Source: Bacteroidales bacterium (lineage in GTDB: Bacteria > Bacteroidota > Bacteroidia > Bacteroidales > VadinHA17). From it: a stretch of DNA of 64,000 nucleotides. Where the stretch lies: NCBI GenBank assembly GCA_016715075.1, contig JADKBK010000001.1, positions 248,001-312,000 of the forward strand, given 5' to 3'. This document shows positions 52,616 through 61,046 of this stretch, piece by piece. The translations under genes and the position numbers were made by a program. Within the stretch, counting starts at the first letter, position 1. Each line of letters opens with the position of its first letter. Under the pieces are notes generated by a model that worked only from the letters and a program-made list of their open reading frames with translations, did no database searches and had not been told where the DNA came from.

Positions 52616-53626
52616 TTAAATATGAAGAATCCTGTAAACCAGTTCTCTTAACAGATCACCTGGTTCTGTCCCCGGATCTCCGAATCCCTTTGACTTCATG
52701 TCGAAAGTCCGGAGAAGACTTATTATCTGTACAGTCTTTGATGCATTGTATTTTGATGCAGCACTCTCATAATCCTTGACAAAGAAGGGATTGACCTTTA
52801 AGACAGCGGCAACATTATTTTTCGATTTGTCGGGAAGATAATGGTAGAGAAGAAGCTTGCTGAAGAAACCAAAAAGGGATGCTATTGTGAGAGTAATTGG
52901 GTTATCCTTTGGGTTATTTGAGAAATACTTTATAATCATGTTGGCTTTGAGTATATTCTTGTCACCAACAGCCTTCTGGAGCTCAAAATTATTATAGTCC
53001 TTGCTTATACCTATGTTTTGTTCAATTATCGCTGTGGTGATAACCGGTTTGCCTGCAGGCAGTGTAATGATCAGCTTGTCAAGTTCATTCGCAATTTTAT
53101 GGAGATCGGTCCCCAGATACTCCGTCAGCATTGCACTCGCACTGGGATCTGTCCTGATCCCCTTCTTCATCAGGTACCTGTCAATCCAGGCAGGGATCTG
53201 ATAATCACGCAGGCGTTGTGATTCAAAATATACACCATGGTTTTCGAGTACTTTGAAAAGCCTTGTTCTCTTGTCGAGTGACTTGTATTTGTAACAGAAA
53301 ACAAGGATTGTAGATGTGAGAGGCTTGTCGAGATATATGGCAAGATCATCTATCTTCTTCAAAGACTGAGCTTCCCTGATAATAACCACCTGGTGGCTTG
53401 CCATCATAGGAAACCTCCGTGCAATATCTATTATCGATGGTATATTGGTATCATCGGCATAAAGGATCATCTGGTTAAATGCCTTTTCAGCTTCAGGCAG
53501 AACCTTATCTTCAATGTAATCTGTTATCTGATCAATATAATATGGTTCCTCACCGGCAAGAAAGTATACCGGCTTGTATATCCTGTTCCTGAGATCAGAC
53601 ATTATCTCTTCAAAAGTTCCCGCCAT
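52616..53626 (-). CDS. holA: DNA polymerase III subunit delta
   Basis: 336 residues, the clamp-loader delta subunit that opens the sliding clamp. It has the delta start KPVYFLAGEEPYYIDQITDYIE, RRFPMMASHQVVIIREAQSL, and the C-terminal collar block FELQKAVGDKNILKANMIIKYF. It follows the AMP nucleosidase gene on the same strand after 2 bases. Confidence 0.92.
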   Translation of the reverse strand: MAGTFEEIMSDLRNRIYKPVYFLAGEEPYYIDQITDYIEDKVLPEAEKAFNQMILYADDTNIPSIIDIARRFPMMASHQVVIIREAQSLKKIDDLAIYLDKPLTSTILVFCYKYKSLDKRTRLFKVLENHGVYFESQRLRDYQIPAWIDRYLMKKGIRTDPSASAMLTEYLGTDLHKIANELDKLIITLPAGKPVITTAIIEQNIGISKDYNNFELQKAVGDKNILKANMIIKYFSNNPKDNPITLTIASLFGFFSKLLLYHYLPDKSKNNVAAVLKVNPFFVKDYESAASKYNASKTVQIISLLRTFDMKSKGFGDPGTEPGDLLRELVYRILHI

Positions 53627-53628
53627 AT

Positions 53629-54398
53629 TCAGAATTTAAGATGTTTAACCGATGTACCATTCTCTTTTATTTCCCTGAGGGAATCAATACCAATTTTAAG
53701 ATGTGTTTCTACGAAATCCTGTGTGACCTTATGATCGCTGGCTTCTGTCTTTATTCCGGTTGAGATCATGGGCTGATCTGATACCAGGAGAAGGGCTCCT
53801 GTGGGAATCTCATTCGCGAAACCAACCGTAAAAATAGTAGCTGTCTCCATGTCTATAGCCATTGCCCTGGTCTTGACAAGATATTTTTTGAACCTGTCAT
53901 CGTACTCCCACACTCTTCGGTTTGTAGTATAAACAGTTCCGGTCCAGTATTCTTTATTATACCTGGTTATGGTAGCGGATATAGCACTCTGAAGCTTAAA
54001 TGCAGGTAATGCAGGAACCTCATTCGGCAGATAGTCGTTTGATGTTCCATCGCTCCTGATTGCTGCAATAGGAAGGATGAGATCACCAAGTGTGTTTTTC
54101 TTTTTCAGTCCGCCGCATTTGCCAAGAAATAGAACCGCATTAGGGCTTACAGCACTTAACAGGTCCATAATTGTTGCCGCGTTTGGGCTGCCCATTCCAA
54201 AATTGATAATGGTTATCCCGCCGGCTGTGGCATTGGGCATATTTTTATCCTTCCCCTCAATTTCAACATTACCCCATTTGGCAAAGAGTTCCACATAATA
54301 GAGGTAATTGGTCAGGAGAAAATATTTCCCGAAAGTGCCGATGGCTTTACCCGTGTACCTGGGAGCCAGTTATTAACAATTTCCTCTTTAGTCTTCAT
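53629..54398 (-). CDS. amn: AMP nucleosidase with an apparent frameshift near the N-terminus
   Basis: It hydrolyses AMP to adenine and ribose 5-phosphate. The intact frame from 54294 gives 221 residues (GKDKNMPNATAGGITIINFGMGSPNAA, AMAIDMETATIFTVGF). ATG at 54398 starts a good N-terminus (MKTKEEIVNNWLP) that leaves frame at the G3 run 54361-54363. Adding one base there joins it to YTGKAIGTFGKYFLLTNYLYYVE and restores 256 residues, close to the family length. So the gene is broken or the base is missing from the assembly. Downstream, holA follows. Confidence 0.85.
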
Positions 54399-54462
54399 CT
54401 TACTATTTTGGATAATAATTATCTCAATATATTTGTAAACAACATTAAAATAGCTTTGTGAT

Positions 54463-54543
54463 CCTTTGTGTAACCTTAGTGTCCTTTGTGTTTAAATTTT
54501 TTAACACGAAGGGCACAAAGGGTTTCACTTAGGAACACAAAGG
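54463..54543. repeat. Palindromic repeat with CACAAAGG arms
   Basis: Left arm CCTTTGTGTAACCTTAGTGTCC..., right arm ...CACTTAGGAACACAAAGG; a second inner pair CCTTTGTGTT and the CACGAAGGGCACAAAGG region extend it. Imperfect hairpin of about 80 bases between two genes, non-coding. Confidence 0.65.
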
Positions 54544-54562
54544 TCAAAAGTACAAAACTAAG

Positions 54563-55018
54563 TTGAAACAGTTAAATCTGCCGGAATATTCATTCACAAT
54601 CAAAGGGAAGGAGGGAGAAGAAATGATCCTCGATCCCCTCAGGAGAAGATTTGTGAAGCTCACTCCCGAGGAGTGGGTCAGACAGAATTTTATCCAGTAT
54701 CTTATCAGGGAGGGACGATATCCGCTTGGGCTGATTGGAATTGAAATGCAGTTCGGCCATAATAAACTGAAGAAGAGGACGGATATCCTTGTCCATAACC
54801 GTTTAGGAAAGCCTGTAATGATAGTTGAGTGCAAAGCCCCCGAAATTCTTTTGGAGGATAAAGTATTCGAACAGATAGTAACTTATAACATGAAGCTGAA
54901 AGTACCGTATCTGGTTGTGACAAACGGTATGCGCCACTATGCCTGCAGGTTCGCTGAGGATTTCAGCAGCTGGGAATATATGAACGTGATTCCTCTCTAC
55001 GATGAAATAATATCCTGA
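54563..55018 (+). CDS. Type I restriction R-subunit N-terminal-like nuclease domain protein
   Basis: 151 residues, start TTG. The PD-(D/E)xK core shows as KKRTDILVHNRLGKPVMIVECKAP (D, E, K). FDPLRRRFVKLTPEEWVRQ-like start (here LDPLRRRFVKLTPEEWVRQ) marks the HSDR_N_2 family. It is a stand-alone domain without helicase. No methylase or specificity gene is near, so restriction activity is not expected. The next gene starts 8 bases later. Confidence 0.8.
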   Translation: MKQLNLPEYSFTIKGKEGEEMILDPLRRRFVKLTPEEWVRQNFIQYLIREGRYPLGLIGIEMQFGHNKLKKRTDILVHNRLGKPVMIVECKAPEILLEDKVFEQIVTYNMKLKVPYLVVTNGMRHYACRFAEDFSSWEYMNVIPLYDEIIS

Positions 55019-55025
55019 CCGGGCC

Positions 55026-55997
55026 ATGATAAATGTTACTTGCGCAATAATAAGGAATGAGGAAGATGAAGTGCTGGTTGTCCAGCGGGGAGAGGCTACA
55101 GATCATCCCCTGAAATGGGAATTCCCCGGAGGAAAGCTTCACGGGGGAGAGAGCAGGGAAGATTGTATTATACGGGAAGTGGAAGAGGAATTGTCAATGG
55201 AGGTGGTGATTGTTGACCGGCTTCCCGAAGTCGAATACGACTATGGATTCAAACAGATAAGGCTTATTCCTTTCATCTGCGACACACTGGATGAGCTTCC
55301 TTTCCTGTCAGAGCATATAGCTTACAAATGGATTTCCTCAAATGAGTTGACCGGGACAGATTTTTCAGAAGCCGATATAGTTGTCGCACAAAACTACCTG
55401 GAGATAATAACAATCCACAGTAAGGATCCTGTTAAGAATCAGGATAACCCGGCGGATAATCTGAGTGTTGATAAAGAGCTCCGGGCAATGGTCAACAGTA
55501 TGATGAGTATGAAGGAAGCCGAATGGGTAGCTGTATCTGCAATCGAGAATCCGGAGATTTTCAGCAAACTGCTTGAATACTCATTTTCAGAGGACAGTAA
55601 GCTTGCCTTCCGTGCTTCGTGGACTTTGACAAAGGTGTGTGACAGATTTCCCGAACTTATTTACCCGGAGATTGATGGAATAATACAAAAGCTTGGGGCA
55701 CTCGAAAACGAAAGTGCCCTGAGATCTTTTCTGCGGATCATCTCACTCTCCGATATTGAAAGGATAAGCGAAAAGAATCACGGAATTCTTGCTGATCAAT
55801 GTTTCAGACTGCTGAGGTCAGGCTTTTCAGCTGTTGCAATAAAAGCATATTCAATGGAGGTACTCTATAAGCTTGTTCTTAAATACCCGGAACTTAGAAA
55901 TGAACTTTCTGCTACAATCAATATGATCCAGCCTGAAGGATCAGCCGGTATTCTGTCGAGAGGCAGGCAGATATTGAAAAAGCTTGCTGGACTGTAA
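55026..55997 (+). CDS. Nudix hydrolase fused to a HEAT-like repeat domain
   Basis: 323 residues. Residues 1-130 are a MutT-type Nudix domain with the box GGKLHGGESREDCIIREVEEELSM (G-x5-E-x7-RE-x2-EE) and the VQRGEATDHPLKWEFPGG segment. From about 150 onward the protein is all-helical with HEAT-like repeats (VAVSAIENPEIFSKLLEYSF, LAFRASWTLTKVCDRFPEL, AIKAYSMEVLYKLVLKYPEL). Nudix domains of this type clean up oxidised nucleotides such as 8-oxo-dGTP; the helical part may be a binding scaffold. The fusion looks genuine, as no stop lies between the parts. Confidence 0.8.
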   Translation: MINVTCAIIRNEEDEVLVVQRGEATDHPLKWEFPGGKLHGGESREDCIIREVEEELSMEVVIVDRLPEVEYDYGFKQIRLIPFICDTLDELPFLSEHIAYKWISSNELTGTDFSEADIVVAQNYLEIITIHSKDPVKNQDNPADNLSVDKELRAMVNSMMSMKEAEWVAVSAIENPEIFSKLLEYSFSEDSKLAFRASWTLTKVCDRFPELIYPEIDGIIQKLGALENESALRSFLRIISLSDIERISEKNHGILADQCFRLLRSGFSAVAIKAYSMEVLYKLVLKYPELRNELSATINMIQPEGSAGILSRGRQILKKLAGL

Positions 55998-56017
55998 TTC
56001 TGAATTAATATAAAGAA

Positions 56018-56117
56018 CTGTCACAGAGTTCCACAGAGCTGACACAGAGGTCCACAGAGGATTCCTTCAGATTTTACTCTGTGGCTCTCTGTGCTCCTCT
56101 GTGCCACTCAGTGTAAC
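56018..56117. repeat. Palindromic repeat with CACAGAG arms
   Basis: CACAGAGGTCCACAGAG (56043-56059) pairs imperfectly with CTCTGTGGCTCTCTGTG (56077-56093); further CACAGAG and CTCTGTG copies flank. Non-coding, between the Nudix fusion and yedF. Confidence 0.6.
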
Positions 56118-56144
56118 CTTCTTCTTCTTCTCAACTATTCTTCC

Positions 56145-56152
56145 TACTTTTG
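56145..56152 (+). promoter_or_regulatory. -7 element TACTTTTG for yedF-selD
   Basis: An exact TAnnTTTG match 24 bases before the yedF ATG; no -33 element recognised. Confidence 0.4.
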
Positions 56153-56175
56153 CATTTCATTTTTAATTCCGTTTG

Positions 56176-56790
56176 ATGAAGATAGTTGATACCAAAGGCC
56201 AGCTTTGTCCGGCCCCGCTGATCGCAGCAAAAAGAGCACTGAAGGAGACTCCTGAAGGTGAATCTTTCCAGCTTCTTACCGACAACCAGACCTCATTTAA
56301 TAATGTCAGCAGATTTCTGAAGGATAATAATACCTTCTTTCAGTCTGCCGAGGCCGGAGGAGTATGGACTCTTACAATTACGAGAGGTACAGTGGATATC
56401 TCACAGGTAAAAGCGGAGGATTATTGCACAGATTCGATTGCACATTTTCATAAGGGTGATTTTATTATTGTAATAGCATCTGATAAGATGGGAGATGGTG
56501 ATGCTGATCTCGGACTACTGCTGATGGCGAATTTTATAAAGGCGCTGAAGGATCTTGACAAATTGCCGCGGAAGGTGATCTTCTACAATAAGGGCGTGAC
56601 TTTAGTGACAAAAACGTCACCACTTATAGATCATCTTCAGGATCTTGAAAAAATGGGAGTGGAGCTTCTTCTGTGTGCAACATGCGTAAATCATTATGCC
56701 CTGGCTGAAAAAGTCGGTGCCGGTACCCTTAGCAATATGTACACTATAGCTGAAGTGATGTCTTCAGCGGGAAAAATTGTGCGTCCCTGA
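56176..56790 (+). CDS. yedF: YedF-like protein (TusA/SirA-DsrE fusion), selenium metabolism
   Basis: About 204 residues. Residues 1-75 are a TusA/SirA-like sulfur-carrier fold with the CPxP motif (QLCPAPLIAAKRAL), and about 95-205 a DsrE-like domain (IIVIASDKMGDGDADLGLLLMANFIKAL; later CATCVNHYAL). In bacteria the gene commonly pairs with selD, as here, 19 bases upstream of it. It may deliver selenium or sulfur to SelD (inference). ATG 56176 was used; TTG 56173 is in frame three bases before. Confidence 0.88.
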   Translation: MKIVDTKGQLCPAPLIAAKRALKETPEGESFQLLTDNQTSFNNVSRFLKDNNTFFQSAEAGGVWTLTITRGTVDISQVKAEDYCTDSIAHFHKGDFIIVIASDKMGDGDADLGLLLMANFIKALKDLDKLPRKVIFYNKGVTLVTKTSPLIDHLQDLEKMGVELLLCATCVNHYALAEKVGAGTLSNMYTIAEVMSSAGKIVRP

Positions 56791-56809
56791 AAATAACTTT
56801 GATTGATCT

Positions 56810-57847
56810 ATGAAAACCGACCTTCTCCAGATGGTTGAATCAGGGGGCTGCTCAGCCAAAATTTCACCGAAGCAGCTTGAAGAGATCCTTAAGTATCTTC
56901 CACTGCCTGCTGATTCCAATATCCTTGTTGATATTGATACCCATGATGATGCAGGGGTTTACCGGGTGAATGATGATCTGGCTCTTGTATTTACAACTGA
57001 CTTTTTTCCTCCTGTCTGCAGCGATCCGTATGAGTTTGGGCAGATAGCAGCAGCCAATTCAATAAGTGATGTTTATGCCATGGGAGGAGATCCTGTTCTG
57101 GCTCTTAATATAATGATGTTTCCCGCCGCAAAGCTTCCAATGGAGGCATATGCTGAGATCCTTAAGGGAGGCTTCGACAAAGCTGCAGAGGCAGGTGTCA
57201 GGATCATAGGCGGACATACAATTGATGATAATCCGCCCAAGTATGGACTTGCGGTAGTGGGCTATATTAATCCTGCCAGGTTAATAACAAATGCCGGTGC
57301 CCGACCCGGCGATAACCTTATCCTTACAAAACCGGTCGGGACAGCAATAATACTTGCAGCTCAGAGACTCGGCATGGCTGATGAAAAGGATATACTGGAG
57401 GCGTTGCGGCTCATGAAGCTTCTTAATAAGTCTGGAGCTGATATAATGAAAAAATATAATGTAAAGGGAGCAACCGATATCACAGGATTTGGTCTTGCAG
57501 GCCACGCCCTGAAGATGGCCAGGGCAAGTAATGTTTCAATGCATCTGAAGATAAATGAGGTTCCTCTCATTGGTAAAGCATACAATCTGATAGATGAAGG
57601 ATGTATACCGGGAGCATCTTTCAGGAACCTTGAATATGCAGAAAAAGATGTGGGGTTTGCCCCGGGTTTGGATTACAATCTAAAGATGATCGCGTTTGAT
57701 GCCCAGACCTCGGGCGGATTACTGATGAGTGTCTCACCGGAAGATACAGAAAAAATCATTGATGAGCTGAAAGCAGCCGGACTGACGAGTGCATCAGTCA
57801 TTGGAAACGTAAGGGAATCAGATGAACACCTCGTATATCTGAGCTAA
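56810..57847 (+). CDS. selD: Selenide, water dikinase
   Basis: 345 residues. SelD makes selenophosphate from selenide and ATP for selenocysteine or selenouridine. The N-terminus reads GGCSAKISPKQL: catalytic Cys14 and Lys17 are kept (E. coli GAGCGCKIS), no selenocysteine codon is used, and the second Cys of the GCGCK motif is Ala. VDIDTHDDAGVYRV, DFFPPVCSDPYEFGQIAAANSISDVYAMGG and ITGFGLAGHAL are conserved nucleotide-binding blocks. It forms an operon with yedF. No selA, selB or tRNA-Sec is in the window. Confidence 0.95.
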   Translation: MKTDLLQMVESGGCSAKISPKQLEEILKYLPLPADSNILVDIDTHDDAGVYRVNDDLALVFTTDFFPPVCSDPYEFGQIAAANSISDVYAMGGDPVLALNIMMFPAAKLPMEAYAEILKGGFDKAAEAGVRIIGGHTIDDNPPKYGLAVVGYINPARLITNAGARPGDNLILTKPVGTAIILAAQRLGMADEKDILEALRLMKLLNKSGADIMKKYNVKGATDITGFGLAGHALKMARASNVSMHLKINEVPLIGKAYNLIDEGCIPGASFRNLEYAEKDVGFAPGLDYNLKMIAFDAQTSGGLLMSVSPEDTEKIIDELKAAGLTSASVIGNVRESDEHLVYLS

Positions 57848-57932
57848 TATTTTTATTTCACACCTACCTGCTGTTAAATACTTCAGTATTTTGGTAACAG
57901 ATTATTAATCTTATGTTGCTCATTTTAGGGTT

Positions 57933-58053
57933 TCTCTCCTTGCCCCGAGCGCGAAGGGGAGGTGGTTGATTGCTTATGTAATTAACATTATGTATTTTAG
58001 AAAGGAATTATAATCAACCACGGTTGGCCACCCCTCCTTCAAAAGGAGGGGAG
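57933..58053. repeat. Long imperfect inverted repeat
   Basis: GTGGTTGATT (57962-57971) pairs perfectly with AATCAACCAC (58012-58021). Outer G+C-rich arms (CTCTCCTTGCCCCGAGCG and CTTCAAAAGGAGGGGAG) extend the pairing imperfectly. The A+T-rich loop is about 40 bases. No coding potential. Confidence 0.6.
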
Positions 58054-58115
58054 ACTTCCAAGAATAAACTGTTACATTAATTCTGAAGAATTACACTGCT
58101 GGCAGGAAGGGATAT

Positions 58116-58168
58116 ACACAGAGTTCAACGGAGTTCTTCCTCCGTTTCCCTCTGTGCTCCTCTGTGTC
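58116..58168. repeat. Short palindromic repeat, CACAGAG type
   Basis: ACACAGAG followed by AACGGAG faces CTCCGTTT and CTCTGTGCTCCTCTGTGT. It resembles the repeat at 56018-56117 and lies just after the stop of the broken hydrolase gene. Confidence 0.55.
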
Positions 58169-58179
58169 AGTTCTTATTT

Positions 58180-59298
58180 TTATTTCTTAGGGTAGGTCTT
58201 ATAGATTGCCTTTTTAAAAATTACCCAATCTTCAGCCGTCATTCTTCCCGGAGTGAAAAGGCAGATGCCTGCAGCTCCGTTCTCCATAGATTGCTTTATC
58301 GCCTCCTCAAGTTCACCGGGAACCAGCCCGTGATTTTCCGGATCCGGCTCACTGGCTTTCTTCTCCGGTTCAGGGCAGATAAATAAACCGCTTTACAGAG
58401 GCTTTCTGTTATTTATTGAGGTAACCCCTTCCCTGCAAACATCACCTATCCATTTGGTACCTTCAAGATAGAAATCATTATAGTTCATCGGATAAAAGGC
58501 ATCTATATTCCATTTATCCCACTCCTGTCTTACGATCTTTTTAGCAATGGAATTAGGTCCGGGAAATACTGCTGCAGTGATCAGCTTGTTCCTGGAATGT
58601 GTCATCACGGTAAGAGTGTCAACAAGGCTTGTGATAAGATCATATCTGAACTGTTTCCATTCCTCTACTTGTGACGGATCAGCGACTGTTTTGATATCAA
58701 TCCCTGTTTTGGCCTTAAAGTCGGCGACACATTTATCACAATAGCAATAATCATACTGGGGATACTCCTTGTCCATAACGAGACCAAATTTCTTCCAGAG
58801 CCCCTTTGCGAGAATGACATCAGGGAATCGAATGAAATCGAGATGGACACCATCAACTTCCGGGATATCTGCTATCTTGCTGTATAGCTCAACAATATAA
58901 TCAGTTACTTCGGGACGGTTCGGGCAGACAAAATGATAATGTCCGGCGCCATAAGTTGGTTTATCGTATGTGGATTCTCCGATACCGTTCAATGCAAACC
59001 ATTCAGGTTTCATATCCGGATTATTATTTTGTGTCAGAGTCGGTATCCAGGCATGAAATTCCAGTCCGGCTGCTTTTGCAATCTTCGCAACCCTCCGGTA
59101 CACTTCCGGATCATGGCCTGCGGAGTACATTAATCCGTCAATGCCCTTCTCTTTCAGGTCTTTGAACTCTGATGTTATTTGATTGTCGGTAGCGTCACCC
59201 GGACCACCCATCCATGCGTAACATGGAATTTTGGTCTCTTTTCCTGTTGAACAGGAGGTGAAAAATAAAATCAGAAACAGGTAGAATAATTTGTTCAT
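58180..59298 (-). pseudogene. Lipoprotein glycoside-hydrolase-like gene (GHL10 type) with in-frame TAA
   Basis: ATG 59298 opens a lipoprotein signal (LFYLFLILFFTSC) and a TIM-barrel-like protein (LEFHAWIPTLTQNN, VDGVHLDFIRFPDV, YDYCYCDKCVADFKAKTG, IDAFYPMNYNDFY). Translation stops at TAA 58393-58395 after GVTSINNRKPL. The same frame continues beyond it for 70 codons with protein-like sequence (SGLFICPEPEKKASEP, then NGAAGICLFTPGRMTAEDW) to TAA 58180-58182. One base change from a Tyr codon would explain this. The full frame would be 372 residues. The residue lost lies in the C-terminal part, so activity of the 301-residue product is doubtful. Confidence 0.75.
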
Positions 59299-59738
59299 CT
59301 TTTAAATATTATGGTTGGTGAAAAATATTAAATATTCGGAAAATATAGATATAAAAAGTGATAATATTTCCGTAAAAGTTATCCTGCCTGCGTCTGACAT
59401 CCCATTGTTACAATTATGGGGCTGTTGAAAAGTCAAAATCCAAAACCGCAAAGTGCGCAAAGTCCCTCCCGTCCCGATAACTACCGGGAGCTATCGGGAA
59501 GCTATCGGGATTACGCAGAGGTCGCAAAGTATTATATGTTAATACTTTTGCTTTGCGGACTTTGCGAAAACTTTGCGGACTTTGCGGTTAAAAAGGACTT
59601 TTTCAACAGCCCCAATAAATCGAATGGCCATTGAAAATATGATTTGTAACAATTACTTAACCTGTATGAAATCTTTCTGTAATAAAGTTAGATCACTTTT
59701 GTACTGTGAAAAACCAAATAAAAAACCAGAAAACTAAC
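59299..59738. other. Intergenic region before the phosphate operon
   Basis: 440 bases. Almost half is the terminal-inverted-repeat element at 59418-59613. The rest is A+T-rich without a gene. No Pho-box-like direct repeats or full TAnnTTTG element were recognised ahead of the porin gene. Confidence 0.45.
59418..59613. repeat. 196-base element with terminal inverted repeats (MITE-like)
   Basis: The left end GGGGCTGTTGAAAAGTC (59418-59434) and the right end GACTTTTTCAACAGCCCC (59596-59613) are inverted repeats apart from one extra T. Inside, AACCGCAAAGT-type sequence near the left faces ACTTTGCGGTT near the right, and GGGAGCTATCGGGAAGCTAT repeats itself. The whole can fold into a long hairpin; no transposase is encoded. 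Confidence 0.8.
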
Positions 59739-60992
59739 ATGAAAAAACTTTTCGCATTAATAATTTTTACGCTTGTATCATTTTATAGCTACTCACAAGC
59801 TCAGATGACCGATTCGTTAAAAGAAGTGCTGGACAAAAATGAGGGCAAATTAAATGCCCTGGATGAGAGAGTACTTATAAACGAAACGGATCTGAGCAAA
59901 CTTAATAAATTGAAAGTATCAGGTTACGTTCAGGCACAATGGTTCATGTATGATAAGGACCATATAACTGTAAATGAACCAACTAATTCATTTCTGATAA
60001 GGAGGGCCAGAGTAAAATTCACTTATGAGGCTCTCGATGGAGTCAAATTTGTTGTGCAGCCTGATTTCAGTACAGGAAACCTTTCACTTAAAGATGCCTA
60101 TGCTGTTGTGAATATCCCGAAACTCAAAGGATGGAGCATCTGGGCCGGGCAGTTCAACAGAACAAATTATGAGGTGGAATATTCCTCAAGTCAGAGAGAA
60201 GTCCTTGAGCGTTCAAGAGTAATCAGGGCACTTTATCCCGGGGAGAGAGAAATCGGAGCAAAACTTGAGTATAAGGGTACTAAGGTTCCTCTGTTATTAC
60301 AGTTGATGGCAATGAATGGCAATTTTACTGGCCTTCAGGCTGTGGATTATGATTCAAAGAAAGACCTTATGGGACGTCTTGTTTATTCCTTTAAACTTCC
60401 ATCTGCCGGTATCGGGATAGACCTGGGGCCAAATTTCTACTATGGACATACAGGCATTAAGTACAACACGTTTATTTCTGATGAAAACGGAAAATTAGAC
60501 AGTACAACATATAAAGCAGGTGATTATCTTCCTAAACAATGGGTTGGCGGAGAGATTCAGATTTTTGCTGACATACTTGGAGGAATGTCCGTTAAAGGTG
60601 AGTATGTACAGGGAATGAATTCAAGCAGCAGTACAAGTAACCAGAGTTCAAGTGCATCAATTGCAACCAAAAGAACCGACCCAAGCAAAGTAAGGAATTT
60701 CAAAGGCTATTATGTATATTTAATTAAGAATGTTGGTCCTAAAAATCAGGTCATATTCAAGTATGATTATTATGATCCTAACACGAGTCTCTCAGGTGAT
60801 GCAGCTAAAGGTGATGTGAACTGGAAGACTTATACACTTGCATGGCAATACTATCTTAATGACAACATCAGGATATCAATGCAGTACGAAATGCCAAAGT
60901 ATGAAACCAATGCTTCCCGTCCGGCCGATTACAGGGATCTTACAGGTGCATATGGAAATACTTTGGGAATAAGAGTTCAGGCAAAATTCTGA
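59739..60992 (+). CDS. Phosphate-selective porin O/P-like outer-membrane protein
   Basis: About 417 residues. The signal peptide (KKLFALIIFTLVSFYSYSQAQ) is followed by a short coiled-coil stretch (about 28-60) and then barrel strands such as VSGYVQAQWFMYDKDH, FLIRRARVKFTYEALD and WAGQFNRTNYEVEYSSS, typical of OprP/OprO. ATG 59739 was chosen over a GTG 33 bases upstream because it gives the signal peptide directly. It would let phosphate or other anions across the outer membrane, matching the pst genes downstream. Confidence 0.87.
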   Translation: MKKLFALIIFTLVSFYSYSQAQMTDSLKEVLDKNEGKLNALDERVLINETDLSKLNKLKVSGYVQAQWFMYDKDHITVNEPTNSFLIRRARVKFTYEALDGVKFVVQPDFSTGNLSLKDAYAVVNIPKLKGWSIWAGQFNRTNYEVEYSSSQREVLERSRVIRALYPGEREIGAKLEYKGTKVPLLLQLMAMNGNFTGLQAVDYDSKKDLMGRLVYSFKLPSAGIGIDLGPNFYYGHTGIKYNTFISDENGKLDSTTYKAGDYLPKQWVGGEIQIFADILGGMSVKGEYVQGMNSSSSTSNQSSSASIATKRTDPSKVRNFKGYYVYLIKNVGPKNQVIFKYDYYDPNTSLSGDAAKGDVNWKTYTLAWQYYLNDNIRISMQYEMPKYETNASRPADYRDLTGAYGNTLGIRVQAKF

Positions 60993-61046
60993 ATAATTTA
61001 AAATTCAAATTCAAAAGAGATTTAGTAAAAAGTAAAATTTAATAAA

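Larger units (their letters stand above)
57848..58179. other. Intergenic region holding two palindromic repeats
   Basis: 332 bases between selD and the broken hydrolase gene. Apart from the two repeats listed separately it holds no gene or RNA I can support. Confidence 0.5.

Noticed and set aside
54563..55018. Restriction-modification system
   Set aside because: Only the small R-subunit N-terminal-like domain is present; there is no helicase, methylase or specificity gene beside it.
59416..59634. 72-codon frame within the inverted-repeat element
   Set aside because: Encoded by palindromic repeat sequence (repeated Gln-Ser-Pro and Leu-Cys-Gly runs); no sign of a real protein.
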